A stretch of 64,000 nucleotides of DNA from an uncultured Chryseobacterium sp. (lineage in GTDB: Bacteria > Bacteroidota > Bacteroidia > Flavobacteriales > Weeksellaceae): the NCBI GenBank assembly GCA_913775525.1, contig CAJYLH010000030.1, positions 33,676-97,675 on the forward strand. Direction: 5' to 3'. Positions within the stretch are counted from its first letter, which is position 1. Every line of letters begins with the position of its first letter. The position numbers were made by a program, and so were the translations under genes. The notes under the pieces are model-generated. The model was not told the DNA's origin, did no database searches, and was given only the letters and a program-made list of their open reading frames with translations. Positions 53,156 to 62,640 of the stretch are shown here, piece after piece.

Positions 53156-54181
53156 ATGAAAAGATGGTATCTGTATCCTTTTTCCCTTGGTTATCATTTC
53201 GTAACCGGTTTCCGGAACACCCTGTACGACCTCGGGCTTTTTAAATCGACAAAATTCAAAACACCGATCATTAATGTCGGTAACCTTTCTGTGGGCGGAA
53301 GCGGAAAATCCCCTATGGTGATGTATCTTGCGCAGTACTTGTCCAAGCACTACCGCACAGGAGTCCTGTCCCGCGGCTACGGAAGGCTTTCGAAAGGATA
53401 TGGTGTTACCAATTATGAAAGTAATTACAAAACCGTGGGCGATGAAGCCATGCAGTTGTTTGAACGCTTTAAAAACCGTTTTGTGATTGCCGTCTGTGAA
53501 GACCGGGTTCCAGGAGCCAAAAAAGTGATTTCAGATATGGACCTGGATGTGCTGATCCTGGATGATGCCCTCCAGCACAGAGCAATTAAGCCCGGATTTA
53601 CCATACTGATGACGGATTTCAATGATCCGTATTTCAAAGACCACCTGCTTCCGGCCGGTGACCTCAGGGAATCCAGGAAAGGGGCCAAAAGAGCGGATAT
53701 TATCATGGTCAGCAAATGCCCCGACGAGCTTACCGAGGAAACAAAACAGTATTACGTTTCACGGATCAGGCCGGAGCGAAGCCAGAACGTTTTCTTTTCT
53801 TCCATCGGATATGATGAGAACGTCTACGGAAAAGAAAAAATGCTTCCGGATAATAACCTCAATTACTACGATATCCTGCTGATTACAGGAATTGCGAATC
53901 CAAAACCTTTGCTGCAGCACCTGGCTAAATTCTCACAGCGGGTTAAGCATCTGAAATTCCGTGACCATCATAATTTTTCTGATGACGACATCAAAAAAAT
54001 CATTGCCGAATATAAGAAGCTGGGAGAATATAAACTGATCCTGACAACGGAAAAGGATTATGTACGCCTGAAAACATTCGATTACCTGAGGGATCTCGTG
54101 TATTACTGGCCTATTAATGTCATTATCGACCGTAAAGAAGAGTTCAACCAAATGATCCTTGATTATGTCAGAAAAAATTAA
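53156..54181 (+). CDS. lpxK: Tetraacyldisaccharide 4'-kinase
   Basis: The 341-aa protein shows LpxK motifs: PIINVGNLSVGGSGKSPMV (Walker A, residues about 41-59), then VLSRGYGR and the acidic ILDDALQHRAIKPGFTI (near 134-150), and LPAGDLRES. LpxK phosphorylates the lipid A disaccharide at the inner membrane, the sixth step of lipid A synthesis. Its end overlaps the purine nucleoside phosphorylase gene by 17 bases, indicating co-transcription. Confidence 0.96.
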   Translation: MKRWYLYPFSLGYHFVTGFRNTLYDLGLFKSTKFKTPIINVGNLSVGGSGKSPMVMYLAQYLSKHYRTGVLSRGYGRLSKGYGVTNYESNYKTVGDEAMQLFERFKNRFVIAVCEDRVPGAKKVISDMDLDVLILDDALQHRAIKPGFTILMTDFNDPYFKDHLLPAGDLRESRKGAKRADIIMVSKCPDELTEETKQYYVSRIRPERSQNVFFSSIGYDENVYGKEKMLPDNNLNYYDILLITGIANPKPLLQHLAKFSQRVKHLKFRDHHNFSDDDIKKIIAEYKKLGEYKLILTTEKDYVRLKTFDYLRDLVYYWPINVIIDRKEEFNQMILDYVRKN

Positions 54182-54980
54182 GAAAACCTCTGAATTCATC
54201 AGGAATATCATTCAGGAAATCCCTGATTTTGCCATTGTCCTGGGTTCCGGACTGGGAAAGCTACAGGATGAAATACAGCCCATTCATACCCTTGAATACC
54301 AGGATATCCCGGATTTCCCACAGACTACGGTAGCCGGGCACAGCGGAAAACTGATCTACGGAATGCTTGAAGGCAAAAAGGTACTGATGATGAGCGGACG
54401 TTTCCACTATTATGAAGGGTACTCCATGGAAACAGTGGTATTCCCGATCAGGGTGTTTCATTTGCTGGGCATTAAAAAACTGATCCTTTCCAATGCATCA
54501 GGCGGTGTCAATAAGGATTATCAGACCGGTGATATTGCCGTTGTGAAGGACCACATCAATATGATGCCTGAGCATCCGCTCCGCGGCAGGAACATCGATG
54601 CTTTCGGACCGCGGTTTGTGGATATGAGCGAACCGTACAGCAGACGCATGATTGCAGCAGCTGAACAGGTAGCGCAGGAACATCATATCCATGTCCACCA
54701 AGGGGTATACGTTGCCCTGCAGGGCCCTACTTTTGAGACGCCGGCAGAATATGGGATGATCAAAGCCATCGGAGGCGATATGGTAGGGATGAGCACTGTG
54801 CCTGAAGTGATCGTTGCCAGGCACATGGATATGGAAGTATTCTGTATTTCCGTGATTACAGACCTGGGAGGGCCGGACATTGCCTATGCCGTATCGCATG
54901 AAGAGGTCCTCAATGCAGCCAACAAGGCTATGCCGGATGTGATTTCCCTGGTCAAAGGCCTGCTGAAGCGCATCAGCTGA
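54165..54980 (+). CDS. Purine nucleoside phosphorylase
   Basis: ATG 54165 (271 aa) is preferred over TTG 54159. The PNP trimeric-type signatures are present: FAIVLGSGLGKL, TTVAGHSGKLIYGML, LMMSGRFHYYEGYSM, ILSNASGGVN and the base-binding ALQGPTFETPAEY and GMSTVPEVIVARH. It splits purine nucleosides with phosphate to give base and ribose-1-phosphate in salvage. It overlaps the end of lpxK. punA-type by sequence. Confidence 0.96.
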   Translation: MSEKIKKTSEFIRNIIQEIPDFAIVLGSGLGKLQDEIQPIHTLEYQDIPDFPQTTVAGHSGKLIYGMLEGKKVLMMSGRFHYYEGYSMETVVFPIRVFHLLGIKKLILSNASGGVNKDYQTGDIAVVKDHINMMPEHPLRGRNIDAFGPRFVDMSEPYSRRMIAAAEQVAQEHHIHVHQGVYVALQGPTFETPAEYGMIKAIGGDMVGMSTVPEVIVARHMDMEVFCISVITDLGGPDIAYAVSHEEVLNAANKAMPDVISLVKGLLKRIS

Positions 54981-55045
54981 TTATTTATAGAAATTTTCAA
55001 TCTTTTAAATTTTATCTGAATACTTTTAAATTGCCATTCATTATT

Positions 55046-55053
55046 TAGATTTG
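55046..55053 (+). promoter_or_regulatory. Promoter -7 element (TAGATTTG)
   Basis: Exact TAnnTTTG match 19 bases before ATG 55072. It implies that the in-frame TTG at 55051 is not the start. Confidence 0.55.
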
Positions 55054-55071
55054 TACAAAATTTTAGTGAAA

Positions 55072-55587
55072 ATGAAAAAGCTGTTGCTGTTATTAATGAT
55101 GGGTATATTTGGGTTGGGCTGTTCACAACAGGCTCCGGAAGTTCTTAAAACTGGATTTTCAAAGGAGGCTTTACAGCAGAAACTGGAAGATGAGGACGGA
55201 AAAACCATTACCGTTCAGCAGATCCTGGATCAGCATAAAGGAAAAATTGTCGTGCTTGATTTCTGGGCCGGATGGTGCAGGGATTGTCTGAAAGCCTTGC
55301 CTAAAGCCGAAGAACTGGAAAAAAACAATCCTGATATTGATTTCGTCTTCCTTTCTCTTGAACGCTCTAAAGAAGGTTTTGATAAAAGCCTGGAGCGATT
55401 CCATATGAAGGACAAGGCCAATTACTGGTTTGCTTCCGGCTGGAAAAACAACTTCAATAATTATGTAGACCTGAACTGGATCCCAAGATATATGGTGATT
55501 GACCAGAAATCCGGTATTGCCAAATATTATGCGATATCCCCTGAAGATCCGGAAATCCAGTCGACCATTGACAGGCTGTCAAAATAA
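55072..55587 (+). CDS. Thioredoxin-like lipoprotein
   Basis: ATG 55072 gives 171 aa with a lipoprotein signal (lipobox GLGC). The redox motif is WAGWCRDC (near residues 67-74), longer in the second half (NWIPRYMVIDQKSG) with a cis-Pro region. It belongs to the TlpA/ResA-like thioredoxin family, acting in the periplasm on an unknown disulfide substrate. A heptamer repeat follows it. Confidence 0.87.
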   Translation: MKKLLLLLMMGIFGLGCSQQAPEVLKTGFSKEALQQKLEDEDGKTITVQQILDQHKGKIVVLDFWAGWCRDCLKALPKAEELEKNNPDIDFVFLSLERSKEGFDKSLERFHMKDKANYWFASGWKNNFNNYVDLNWIPRYMVIDQKSGIAKYYAISPEDPEIQSTIDRLSK

Positions 55588-55620
55588 GGAATAGTTACTC
55601 GGATGTTTACCATATAAATT

Positions 55621-55659
55621 ATTGCTTATTGCTTATTGCTTATTGCTTATTGCTTATTG
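55621..55659. repeat. Heptanucleotide tandem repeat (attgctt, about 5.6 copies)
   Basis: Five exact copies of attgctt plus a partial sixth (attg) lie 31-69 bases upstream of the GNAT start. Heptamer units do not preserve helical or reading phase, so copy-number change would alter spacing in the GNAT promoter region. Confidence 0.9.
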
Positions 55660-55689
55660 TATACCTGATAACTTTTAATCTATTATCTC

Positions 55690-56145
55690 ATGATCACCAG
55701 AGAAGCTACCTTAAAGGACTTACATACTCTTCTTGAATTCGAACAGGGCATAATTGCCGCAGAAAGGCCTTTTGACTGTACTTTAAAAGAGGGCGAGATC
55801 CATTATTATGATCTGAGCAGCCTTATCCAGTCTCCGGACGCTGCCGTGATCGTAGTGGAAGACCAGGACCAGGTGATCGGCTCCGGATATGCCCTGATCA
55901 GAAAAGCGGAGAAAGATTATAATCAGTTCACAGAATATGCATACCTGGGATTTATGTATGTGCAGCCGGACTCCAGAGGAAAAGGTATTAATAAAATGAT
56001 TACCGATGCCCTGATTTCATGGTCGAAATCTAAAAACATCTCAGAAATCCGGCTGGATGTGTATGCACAGAATGAGCCTGCACTGAAAGCATATGAAAAG
56101 GCAGGATTCGAGCCCTTATTGGTCACCATGCGTTTAAAACCTTAG
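55690..56145 (+). CDS. GNAT family N-acetyltransferase
   Basis: The 151-aa protein has the GNAT acetyl-CoA motif YVQPDSRGKGINKMITDALI (Q-x-x-R-G-x-G, residues about 90-109), followed by ALKAYEKAGFEPLLVTMRLK. The acceptor substrate is unknown. It is preceded by the heptamer repeat, which may affect its expression. Confidence 0.92.
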   Translation: MITREATLKDLHTLLEFEQGIIAAERPFDCTLKEGEIHYYDLSSLIQSPDAAVIVVEDQDQVIGSGYALIRKAEKDYNQFTEYAYLGFMYVQPDSRGKGINKMITDALISWSKSKNISEIRLDVYAQNEPALKAYEKAGFEPLLVTMRLKP

Positions 56146-56209
56146 AAACGAATCATCTTTTGGTTAGGCAATACTTTGTCCATCGCCATCTGAAGTAATA
56201 AATGATCCA

Positions 56210-56217
56210 TATCTTTG
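56210..56217 (+). promoter_or_regulatory. Promoter -7 element (TATCTTTG) of dinB
   Basis: Exact TAnnTTTG match 5 bases before ATG 56222, so the mRNA may be almost leaderless. Confidence 0.5.
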
Positions 56218-56221
56218 TGAT

Positions 56222-57319
56222 ATGGATTTTCCTTTTCAGATACGCAAAATCATTCATGTAGACATGGATGCATTCTATGCATCCGTAGAACAGCATGATA
56301 ACCCATCGCTGAAAGGAAAAGCCATTGCGGTTGGCGGGCAGCACCGCGGTGTAGTGGCTGCAGCCAGTTATGAGGCCAGGAAGTACGGCGTCCGGTCTGC
56401 CATGCCCAGCAAAACCGCGATGGAAAAATGTCCGCATCTTATCTTTGTCCCTCCCCGCTTCCCGCGTTACAAAGAAATTTCGGCCAAGATCAGGGAGATA
56501 TTTCACGAATATACAGACCTCGTGGAACCGCTATCCCTGGACGAAGCGTACCTGGATGTCACCGAAAATAAAAAAGGAATGGAATCGGCCAATGAAATTG
56601 CCCGGGATATCCGCCGCAGGATTTTTGAGGAAACCGGCCTTACCGCTTCTGCCGGAATATCCGTCAATAAATTCCTGGCAAAAGTTGCTTCAGATATCAA
56701 CAAACCCAACGGGCAGAAAACGATCCACCCGGACCGTATTGAAAGCTTCCTGGAAGAGCTTCCGGTAGAAAAATTCTATGGTGTAGGGAAAGTTACCGCG
56801 AATAAAATGTTCACCATGGGCATCTTTAAAGGCAAAGACCTGAAGAAAAAAACACTGGAGGAGCTTACCCGGCTGTTCGGAAAGTCAGGATCGTATTATT
56901 ACCATGTCGTACGCGGCATCCATAATTCCGAAGTAAAACCTCACCGCATCCAGAAAAGTGTAGCTGTGGAGCGCACCTTTTCGGAAGACCTGATGGATGA
57001 CCAGCAGATCAATGAAAAACTGGAAAGCCTGAGCCAGGAACTCCACCAGAGGCTTCAGAAAAACAATATTCTCGGACGGTCCCTTACCCTGAAGATCAAA
57101 TACAAGGATTTTTCATTGTTTACACGCAGCATTACCCAGGAAGAATACTTCAATTCGCCGTCACAATATCTTGAAACCGGAAAAAAACTCTGGGAACTCC
57201 GCCCGTTTGACAAACCTGTACGGTTACTGGGGCTTTCGGTGTCCCAACTGAATACGGAAGAGAAAAAACAGGTTTCGGTTCAACTAAAAATCCCGTTTAA
57301 GGAATTCGAAAAGGATTAA
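56222..57319 (+). CDS. dinB: DNA polymerase IV (Y-family)
   Basis: The 365-aa protein has the Y-family catalytic motifs HVDMDAFYASVEQ (residues about 11-23) and SLDEAYLDVT (near 104-113), the palm/thumb segment ISVNKFLAKVASDINKPNGQ and a C-terminal little-finger domain. It performs error-prone translesion synthesis. No beta-clamp binding motif is obvious at the C-terminus. The stop overlaps an ATG that opens the amylase frame at 57319, though the amylase likely starts at 57364. Confidence 0.95.
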   Translation: MDFPFQIRKIIHVDMDAFYASVEQHDNPSLKGKAIAVGGQHRGVVAAASYEARKYGVRSAMPSKTAMEKCPHLIFVPPRFPRYKEISAKIREIFHEYTDLVEPLSLDEAYLDVTENKKGMESANEIARDIRRRIFEETGLTASAGISVNKFLAKVASDINKPNGQKTIHPDRIESFLEELPVEKFYGVGKVTANKMFTMGIFKGKDLKKKTLEELTRLFGKSGSYYYHVVRGIHNSEVKPHRIQKSVAVERTFSEDLMDDQQINEKLESLSQELHQRLQKNNILGRSLTLKIKYKDFSLFTRSITQEEYFNSPSQYLETGKKLWELRPFDKPVRLLGLSVSQLNTEEKKQVSVQLKIPFKEFEKD

Positions 57320-57363
57320 TGGAATTTTTTCACTATCTTGTAGTAACCAAATTTCAAGAATTT

Positions 57364-58836
57364 ATGAATCAAACGATGATCCAATATTTCCACTGGTATA
57401 CAGAACAGGGTGGAAAACTGTGGAAACAGGCACAAGAAGAAGCACAACATTTAGCAGAACTGGGAATTACCTCCGTGTGGTTTCCACCAGCATACAAAGG
57501 CGCAAGCGGCGGATACTCTATCGGATACGATACGTACGACCTCTTTGATCTGGGAGAATTTGACCAGAAAGACACCGTGCCTACCAAATACGGAACCAAG
57601 GATGAATACCTGGCCACCATTAAAACACTGAAGGAACACAATATCCAGATCATTGTGGATATCGTGCTCAACCATAAAGGAGGCGGAGACGAACTGGAAA
57701 CTTTTCCTGTCGTTAAGGTCGATGAGAATGACCGGGAAAAAATTATCTCGGATGAATTTGAAATACAATCCTATACAAAATTTACCTTTCCGGGAAGAAA
57801 TAAAAAATACTCTGACTTTGAATGGAACTTTACCTGTTTTAGCGGTGTAGACTATGCAGAAGGCATGGACTCTCATATTTATAAGATCAAATCCGAATAC
57901 GGGGATACCTGGGAAGAAATGATCGGGGATGAAAAAGGAAATTACGACTACCTGATGTTCAATGATATCGAGCACAGGAATCCCCATGTACGCGAAGAGC
58001 TTAATTATTGGGCAAAATGGTATTTTGAACAGACCGATTTTGACGGGGTGCGTTTGGATGCCGTAAAACATATCTCCTATGACTTCTATAAAGAATGGCT
58101 GACTTTACTACGATCAAATTCCAATAAAAATATTTTTGCAGTAGGCGAATACTGGGCTCCCGGCCGTCTGCCCCTGCTCCGAAAATATATTGAAGCCACC
58201 GAAGGATGCATGAGCTTATTTGACAGTTCTCTGCACCATAATTTACATAATGCCTCCGTTGAAGGCAACACCTATGACCTCAGGAGGATTTTTGATGAAA
58301 CGCTCACCAAAGAAGATCCTCTGCATTCCGTAACCCTGGTAGACAACCACGATACGCAGCCGTTACAGGACCTGGAAGCTCCGGTGGAAGAATGGTTCAA
58401 GCCTCTGGCCTACGCGCTGATCCTTTTAAGGCAGGACGGATATCCATGCGTTTTCTACCCTGACCTTTACGGTGCCCATTATGTAGATCAGGACAAAGAA
58501 GGCAACGACCAGGAAATATTCCTGAATAAAGTGGACGGCATTGAGGAAATGCTTAAAGCACGGAAAGACCATGCTTATGGTGAACAAAGGGATTATTTTG
58601 AAGATGCCAACTGCTTAGGCTGGGTGAGAGAAGGCGATGATGAGCATTCCGGCTGTGCCGTAGTGCTGAGCAATAAAGACGCCTATGAAAAACATATGGA
58701 AATGGGTGAGCGGTATATCGGGCAGACATTTTATGATGTCCTGGGAAGAACAGAAGATCGAGTAACCATTGATGAAAACGGCTGGGGAACATTTCCTGTT
58801 CCGGCAGGAAATGTCAGCGTCTGGATTGCTGAATAA
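57364..58836 (+). CDS. Alpha-amylase, cytoplasmic (GH13)
   Basis: ATG 57364 (490 aa) is preferred; the 15 codons upstream (from 57319) lack family similarity and hold a promoter-like TATCTTGT. Conserved regions are IVDIVLNHKGGG, the nucleophile D232 in DGVRLDAVKH, the acid/base E262 in GEYW and D330 in DNHD. No signal peptide, so it would act on internal or imported maltodextrins. GH13 subfamily 5 is likely from the cytoplasmic layout and length. It follows dinB closely. Confidence 0.94.
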   Translation: MNQTMIQYFHWYTEQGGKLWKQAQEEAQHLAELGITSVWFPPAYKGASGGYSIGYDTYDLFDLGEFDQKDTVPTKYGTKDEYLATIKTLKEHNIQIIVDIVLNHKGGGDELETFPVVKVDENDREKIISDEFEIQSYTKFTFPGRNKKYSDFEWNFTCFSGVDYAEGMDSHIYKIKSEYGDTWEEMIGDEKGNYDYLMFNDIEHRNPHVREELNYWAKWYFEQTDFDGVRLDAVKHISYDFYKEWLTLLRSNSNKNIFAVGEYWAPGRLPLLRKYIEATEGCMSLFDSSLHHNLHNASVEGNTYDLRRIFDETLTKEDPLHSVTLVDNHDTQPLQDLEAPVEEWFKPLAYALILLRQDGYPCVFYPDLYGAHYVDQDKEGNDQEIFLNKVDGIEEMLKARKDHAYGEQRDYFEDANCLGWVREGDDEHSGCAVVLSNKDAYEKHMEMGERYIGQTFYDVLGRTEDRVTIDENGWGTFPVPAGNVSVWIAE

Positions 58837-58960
58837 ATAAGACTGTTATATTTTACGGTCACTCCGAAGAAGTCTCATTTTGTTGTGCTTAATAAGTTCA
58901 GCTATCAAAGATTTCTGCGGAGTGATTATTTTTATGCTGACCTGTCATCTACGGATAACT

Positions 58961-60298
58961 TCAGGCTCCTGGCGGAACTTGGTGCAGTTCCAGGATTTCA
59001 GGCCGCTCAGAATCATTTCGTATATGTCCGGTGCGGGCAAATTCAGCCCATAAAGCACGGAGTTTCTTTCCATTCTCCCGGATGTACTCCCAGGGAACAT
59101 TTTTCAGCAGTTCGGAGCCCTTCCATGCTTCCCGGTTTTCAAAAACCAGCGGCAAGTCAACACAGTGTGAGGCGCCAACCGGATTATTTTTAATTTTTGA
59201 ATGAATCCTGAAAGTATATATATTTCCTCCGCCCTGTGCATAATTTTCTGCGAATATACGGGCAGGCTTTTCATAAATGGATACCGTAGTGCTTCGGACA
59301 ATCCTGTTGAGGATGCGTTCCGGAAGATAGGTGTAAATTCCCTTTTCAGCGGTTTTAACATAGAATGATGTCTCATCATGATTGGAACCGATCAGCACAT
59401 CATATTGACGGGCATTTTTTCTCCACATGGCAAGGCTGTCTTCTTCTGTGCATAGAGGAGCATAGCCGTATTGCAGGCAGAACGGCATAGCAGATTTAAG
59501 TCCGTACCGTAACGTAGAAGGCAGGAATTTTGTGTATTGCTCCGTCATTTTCAGCACTTCTTTTTCGTCCTGCAGAAATGCGGTATTTCTGAAAAATTCA
59601 GCAGACATTTTTTGTCTTTTATGCCTGAAGCCTAAAGGAGCACTATGAATAATCACCCTCTTAAAAAGGTTTTCAGCACCTTCGGAAATCATCAGGTGCG
59701 CAACCGCATCACCACCTGAAGACTGTCCGAAAAGAATGATATTTTCCGGATCACCGCCAAAAAAAGATATATACTTTCTGATCCATTTCAGAGCTTCAAT
59801 CATATCAAACAGACCTAAGTTCGCAGGGCGTCCTTCATCACCGCCAAGGAACCCGAACAGGCCCAACCGGTAAGAAACGGAGACCACAATGAGGTCCTGC
59901 TCTTTCACCCAGGCAGAAGGATCGGAAGTAGGCAGATCTCCGCATCCTATTTCATAGGAACCTCCGTGAATCCATACGATTACCGGGAGACTCTCATTTT
60001 CTGAAAAGGCTTCAGGACGGGTAACGGTCAAAAACTGGGGTGATTCATCAACCTCAAACTTTTCCGGATCTGTGCTGCCGATCAGCCTTTCCAGCAGCGG
60101 GCTGATGTTTTGGGGACAGACCGGCGTCTTATCCGGAACCGATTCTGTTTCCGTATACTGTAACGGAACAGGCCTTTTAAACCGTTCTGAACGGGCATAC
60201 CGGATGCTTGCCGCTCTGATAACCCCGTTTTCCTTCAGGGCAGGTATCTTTCCGAATGGCGTATCGAATGTATAGAGGCTAATTGTCTGGTTCTTCAC
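58961..60298 (-). CDS. Carboxylesterase family protein
   Basis: The 445-aa protein has the type-B carboxylesterase features: oxyanion hole HGGS (111-114), nucleophile elbow GQSSG with S193, and RLGLFGFLGGDEGRPANLGL (144-163). It starts without a signal peptide and would be cytoplasmic. The family is usually near 500 aa, so this one is slightly short at the C-terminus. Substrate unknown. It lies 48 bp downstream of an AraC gene on the same strand. Confidence 0.9.
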   Translation of the reverse strand: MKNQTISLYTFDTPFGKIPALKENGVIRAASIRYARSERFKRPVPLQYTETESVPDKTPVCPQNISPLLERLIGSTDPEKFEVDESPQFLTVTRPEAFSENESLPVIVWIHGGSYEIGCGDLPTSDPSAWVKEQDLIVVSVSYRLGLFGFLGGDEGRPANLGLFDMIEALKWIRKYISFFGGDPENIILFGQSSGGDAVAHLMISEGAENLFKRVIIHSAPLGFRHKRQKMSAEFFRNTAFLQDEKEVLKMTEQYTKFLPSTLRYGLKSAMPFCLQYGYAPLCTEEDSLAMWRKNARQYDVLIGSNHDETSFYVKTAEKGIYTYLPERILNRIVRSTTVSIYEKPARIFAENYAQGGGNIYTFRIHSKIKNNPVGASHCVDLPLVFENREAWKGSELLKNVPWEYIRENGKKLRALWAEFARTGHIRNDSERPEILELHQVPPGA

Positions 60299-60346
60299 TG
60301 TATTCTGCTCTTCCTATAAAGATAGGATAATTATGGAAATCAGGTT

Positions 60347-61279
60347 TTATGGATGATGCAAAACTTTATACTGGCTGGGAGAAATACCGACTTTACTTTT
60401 AAACAGCCTTGTAAAATGCTGCGGATACCTGAAACCCAGGTCGTAAGAAATTTCGCTGATCGGCTTTTGCGTATCTGCCATCTGTTCCTGGGCAATACTG
60501 ATCAGTGTGTTATGGATGTATTCCTGGGCTGAAATCCCGAGTTCCTTTTTGATGAGGTCTCCGAAATAGTTGGCGGACAGATGCAGTTTCCCGGCAAAAT
60601 AACTTACCATAGGAAATCCGATGCTTTTGGGTTTATCCGATTTCAGGTAATCTACCAGAAGGGCTTCGAATTTTCCTATAACTCCCTGGTTGACATGGTC
60701 GCGGGTCGCAAACTGCCGGTCGTAAAAACGCATGCAGTAGTTAAGGAAAAGTTCGATATTGCTCACTATTAAAGCCTTGCTATGCTTGTCAATCGACTGT
60801 TCCAGCTCAAGCCTGATATTCCTGAAGCATTCGAGTACCACCTGCCGTTCTTTTTCCGAAAGATGAAGGGCTTCATGAACATCATAAGAGAAAAAATTAT
60901 ACTCGCCGATGTTTTTCCCAAGATGCGTACCTTTAATGAGATCAGGATGAAAGATCAGTGCATAACCGGCGGGCTGAATCGGACTTCCGTCATTAACGAC
61001 TCCATAGACCTGCCCGGGCGCTATAAAGACCAATGTTCCTTCCTGATAATCATAGCTGTGCTTTCCGTAATGCAGATCCCCGCAGACGACATCTTTAAGA
61101 AAGACCGTGTAAAACCCATAGGTTCTCCTGTATTGGCCTACGGTGCCACATTTTGAAAAATCGACGATACTTACCAGCGGATGGAGCGTTTCATGCCGCA
61201 TCAGTGCATTATACTCCGAGATACTGCTGATCACCTCAACTTCCTGACTGTTCATATGCTTTGCTTTATTGCTGATCAA
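60347..61279 (-). CDS. AraC family transcriptional regulator
   Basis: The 310-aa protein has an N-terminal cupin-like sensor region (KHSYDYQEGTLVFIAPGQVY) and the C-terminal double HTH: FAGKLHLSANYFGDLIKKEL, then QKPISEISYDLGFRYPQHFT and RLFKSKVGISPSQYK. An internal start at Met 8 (61258) is also reasonable. It is upstream of the esterase and divergent from the alcohol dehydrogenase, so either could be its target. Confidence 0.93.
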   Translation of the reverse strand: MISNKAKHMNSQEVEVISSISEYNALMRHETLHPLVSIVDFSKCGTVGQYRRTYGFYTVFLKDVVCGDLHYGKHSYDYQEGTLVFIAPGQVYGVVNDGSPIQPAGYALIFHPDLIKGTHLGKNIGEYNFFSYDVHEALHLSEKERQVVLECFRNIRLELEQSIDKHSKALIVSNIELFLNYCMRFYDRQFATRDHVNQGVIGKFEALLVDYLKSDKPKSIGFPMVSYFAGKLHLSANYFGDLIKKELGISAQEYIHNTLISIAQEQMADTQKPISEISYDLGFRYPQHFTRLFKSKVGISPSQYKVLHHP

Positions 61280-61542
61280 AAATACGATTTCATTTGCAGA
61301 TAGGATAACAACGGTAAAACTGGTACATCATTCTGTAATCTGTATAAGCCATTTTCGCTGAAAAGTATTGATTTTTGTAAGTATCTAAAAGTATTAAAAT
61401 TTTACTTCAAGAAAATCATTTAACAGCAGAAGTTTCTTTTAATGAATCGGTTAGGTATATATTTTGAATGGTGATGAGCTTAACCCTCAATCATCAGATT
61501 TGATCTGAATAGTTTACAACATTAACTAAATATAAAAATTAT

Positions 61543-62604
61543 ATGAATACATTTACTGTAAAAGCGTACGGTGCAGAATCCACCACGGCAGACCTGAAAG
61601 AAATGAACATTGACAGAAGAACGGTGACGGCCAGCGATATCGAAATTGAAATCCTGTACTGCGGCGTATGCCATTCGGATCTCCATACTGTGCGGAATGA
61701 CTGGGGAGGTTCGCAATATCCGGTAGTTCCCGGTCACGAAATCGTAGGAAGAGTAACTGCAGTAGGCAGCGAAGTGTCCAAACTTAAAGTAGGCGATCTT
61801 GCAGCAGTTGGATGCATGGTAGATTCATGCAGAACCTGTGACAGCTGTAAGCAGGACCTGGAGCAGTATTGCATCAACGGTTTTACCGGAACGTATAACG
61901 GAAAGGACAAACATCTTGGCGGACATACGTTTGGAGGGTATTCTCAAAAAGTGGTGGTAGATGAGCATTTTGTACTGAAAGTTCCTGAAAATCTTGATCT
62001 TGCCGCAGTAGCACCACTGCTTTGCGCAGGAATCACCACATGGTCACCGTTAAGACACTGGAACGTAGGCCCGGATTCGAAAGTTGCTGTAGTAGGATTA
62101 GGCGGACTGGGACATATGGCGATCAAATTGGCAAAAGGACTTGGTGCGGAAGTGACACTTTTTTCAAGGACACCGGGAAAAACGGAGGATGCCAAAAGGC
62201 TGGGCGCAGACCATATCGCGATTTCTACCCATGAGGAAGACATGAAGTCCGTAGCCGGGAAATTTGACCTGATTATTGATACGGTTCCTTATGAGCATGA
62301 TGTTAATCCTTATATGCAGACGCTGACCCTGAACGGGACTTTGGTCCTGGTGGGCTTTGTAGGACAGTTCGAGGAGGTTAAGCCAAGCTCTGTTCCGATG
62401 ATCTTCCAGCGTCGTTCCATTGCAGGATCCCTGATCGGCGGCATCGCGGAAACTCAGGAATTGCTGGATTTCTGTGGTGAACATAATATTGTCTCTGATA
62501 TTGAAATCATCAAAATGCAGGACATCAATACGGCGTACGAAAGAATGCTGAAAAGCGACGTCAAATACCGTTTTGTCATTGACATGCAGTCCCTGCAGAA
62601 TTAA
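61543..62604 (+). CDS. Zinc-dependent NAD(P)-dependent alcohol dehydrogenase
   Basis: The 353-aa protein is a medium-chain dehydrogenase: catalytic zinc ligands in CGVCHSD (C43) and GHE (H65), structural zinc cysteines C96, C99, C102 and C110, and the Rossmann motif GLGGLGHMAIKLA. Sequence style is that of the YahK/cinnamyl-alcohol-dehydrogenase-like group, which reduce aldehydes with NADPH. Divergent from the AraC regulator at 263 bp; 61280-61542 is AT-rich with no clear consensus promoter. Confidence 0.94.
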   Translation: MNTFTVKAYGAESTTADLKEMNIDRRTVTASDIEIEILYCGVCHSDLHTVRNDWGGSQYPVVPGHEIVGRVTAVGSEVSKLKVGDLAAVGCMVDSCRTCDSCKQDLEQYCINGFTGTYNGKDKHLGGHTFGGYSQKVVVDEHFVLKVPENLDLAAVAPLLCAGITTWSPLRHWNVGPDSKVAVVGLGGLGHMAIKLAKGLGAEVTLFSRTPGKTEDAKRLGADHIAISTHEEDMKSVAGKFDLIIDTVPYEHDVNPYMQTLTLNGTLVLVGFVGQFEEVKPSSVPMIFQRRSIAGSLIGGIAETQELLDFCGEHNIVSDIEIIKMQDINTAYERMLKSDVKYRFVIDMQSLQN

Positions 62605-62609
62605 TACGG

Positions 62610-62637
62610 AATGCTCTTCAACTGAAGGGCATTTTTT
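62610..62637. terminator. Bidirectional Rho-independent terminator
   Basis: Ten-bp stem aatgctcttc/gaagggcatt with one wobble pair and loop aact, followed by T run; lies between convergent genes. Confidence 0.85.
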
Positions 62638-62640
62638 ATT

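Noticed and set aside
55621-55659. CRISPR-like array
   Set aside because: The unit is 7 bases without spacers; it is a simple tandem repeat. No CRISPR or cas genes were seen.
57451-58071. 206-codon frame antisense to the alpha-amylase
   Set aside because: The sense strand carries all GH13 catalytic motifs; the antisense frame is a by-product of codon bias.
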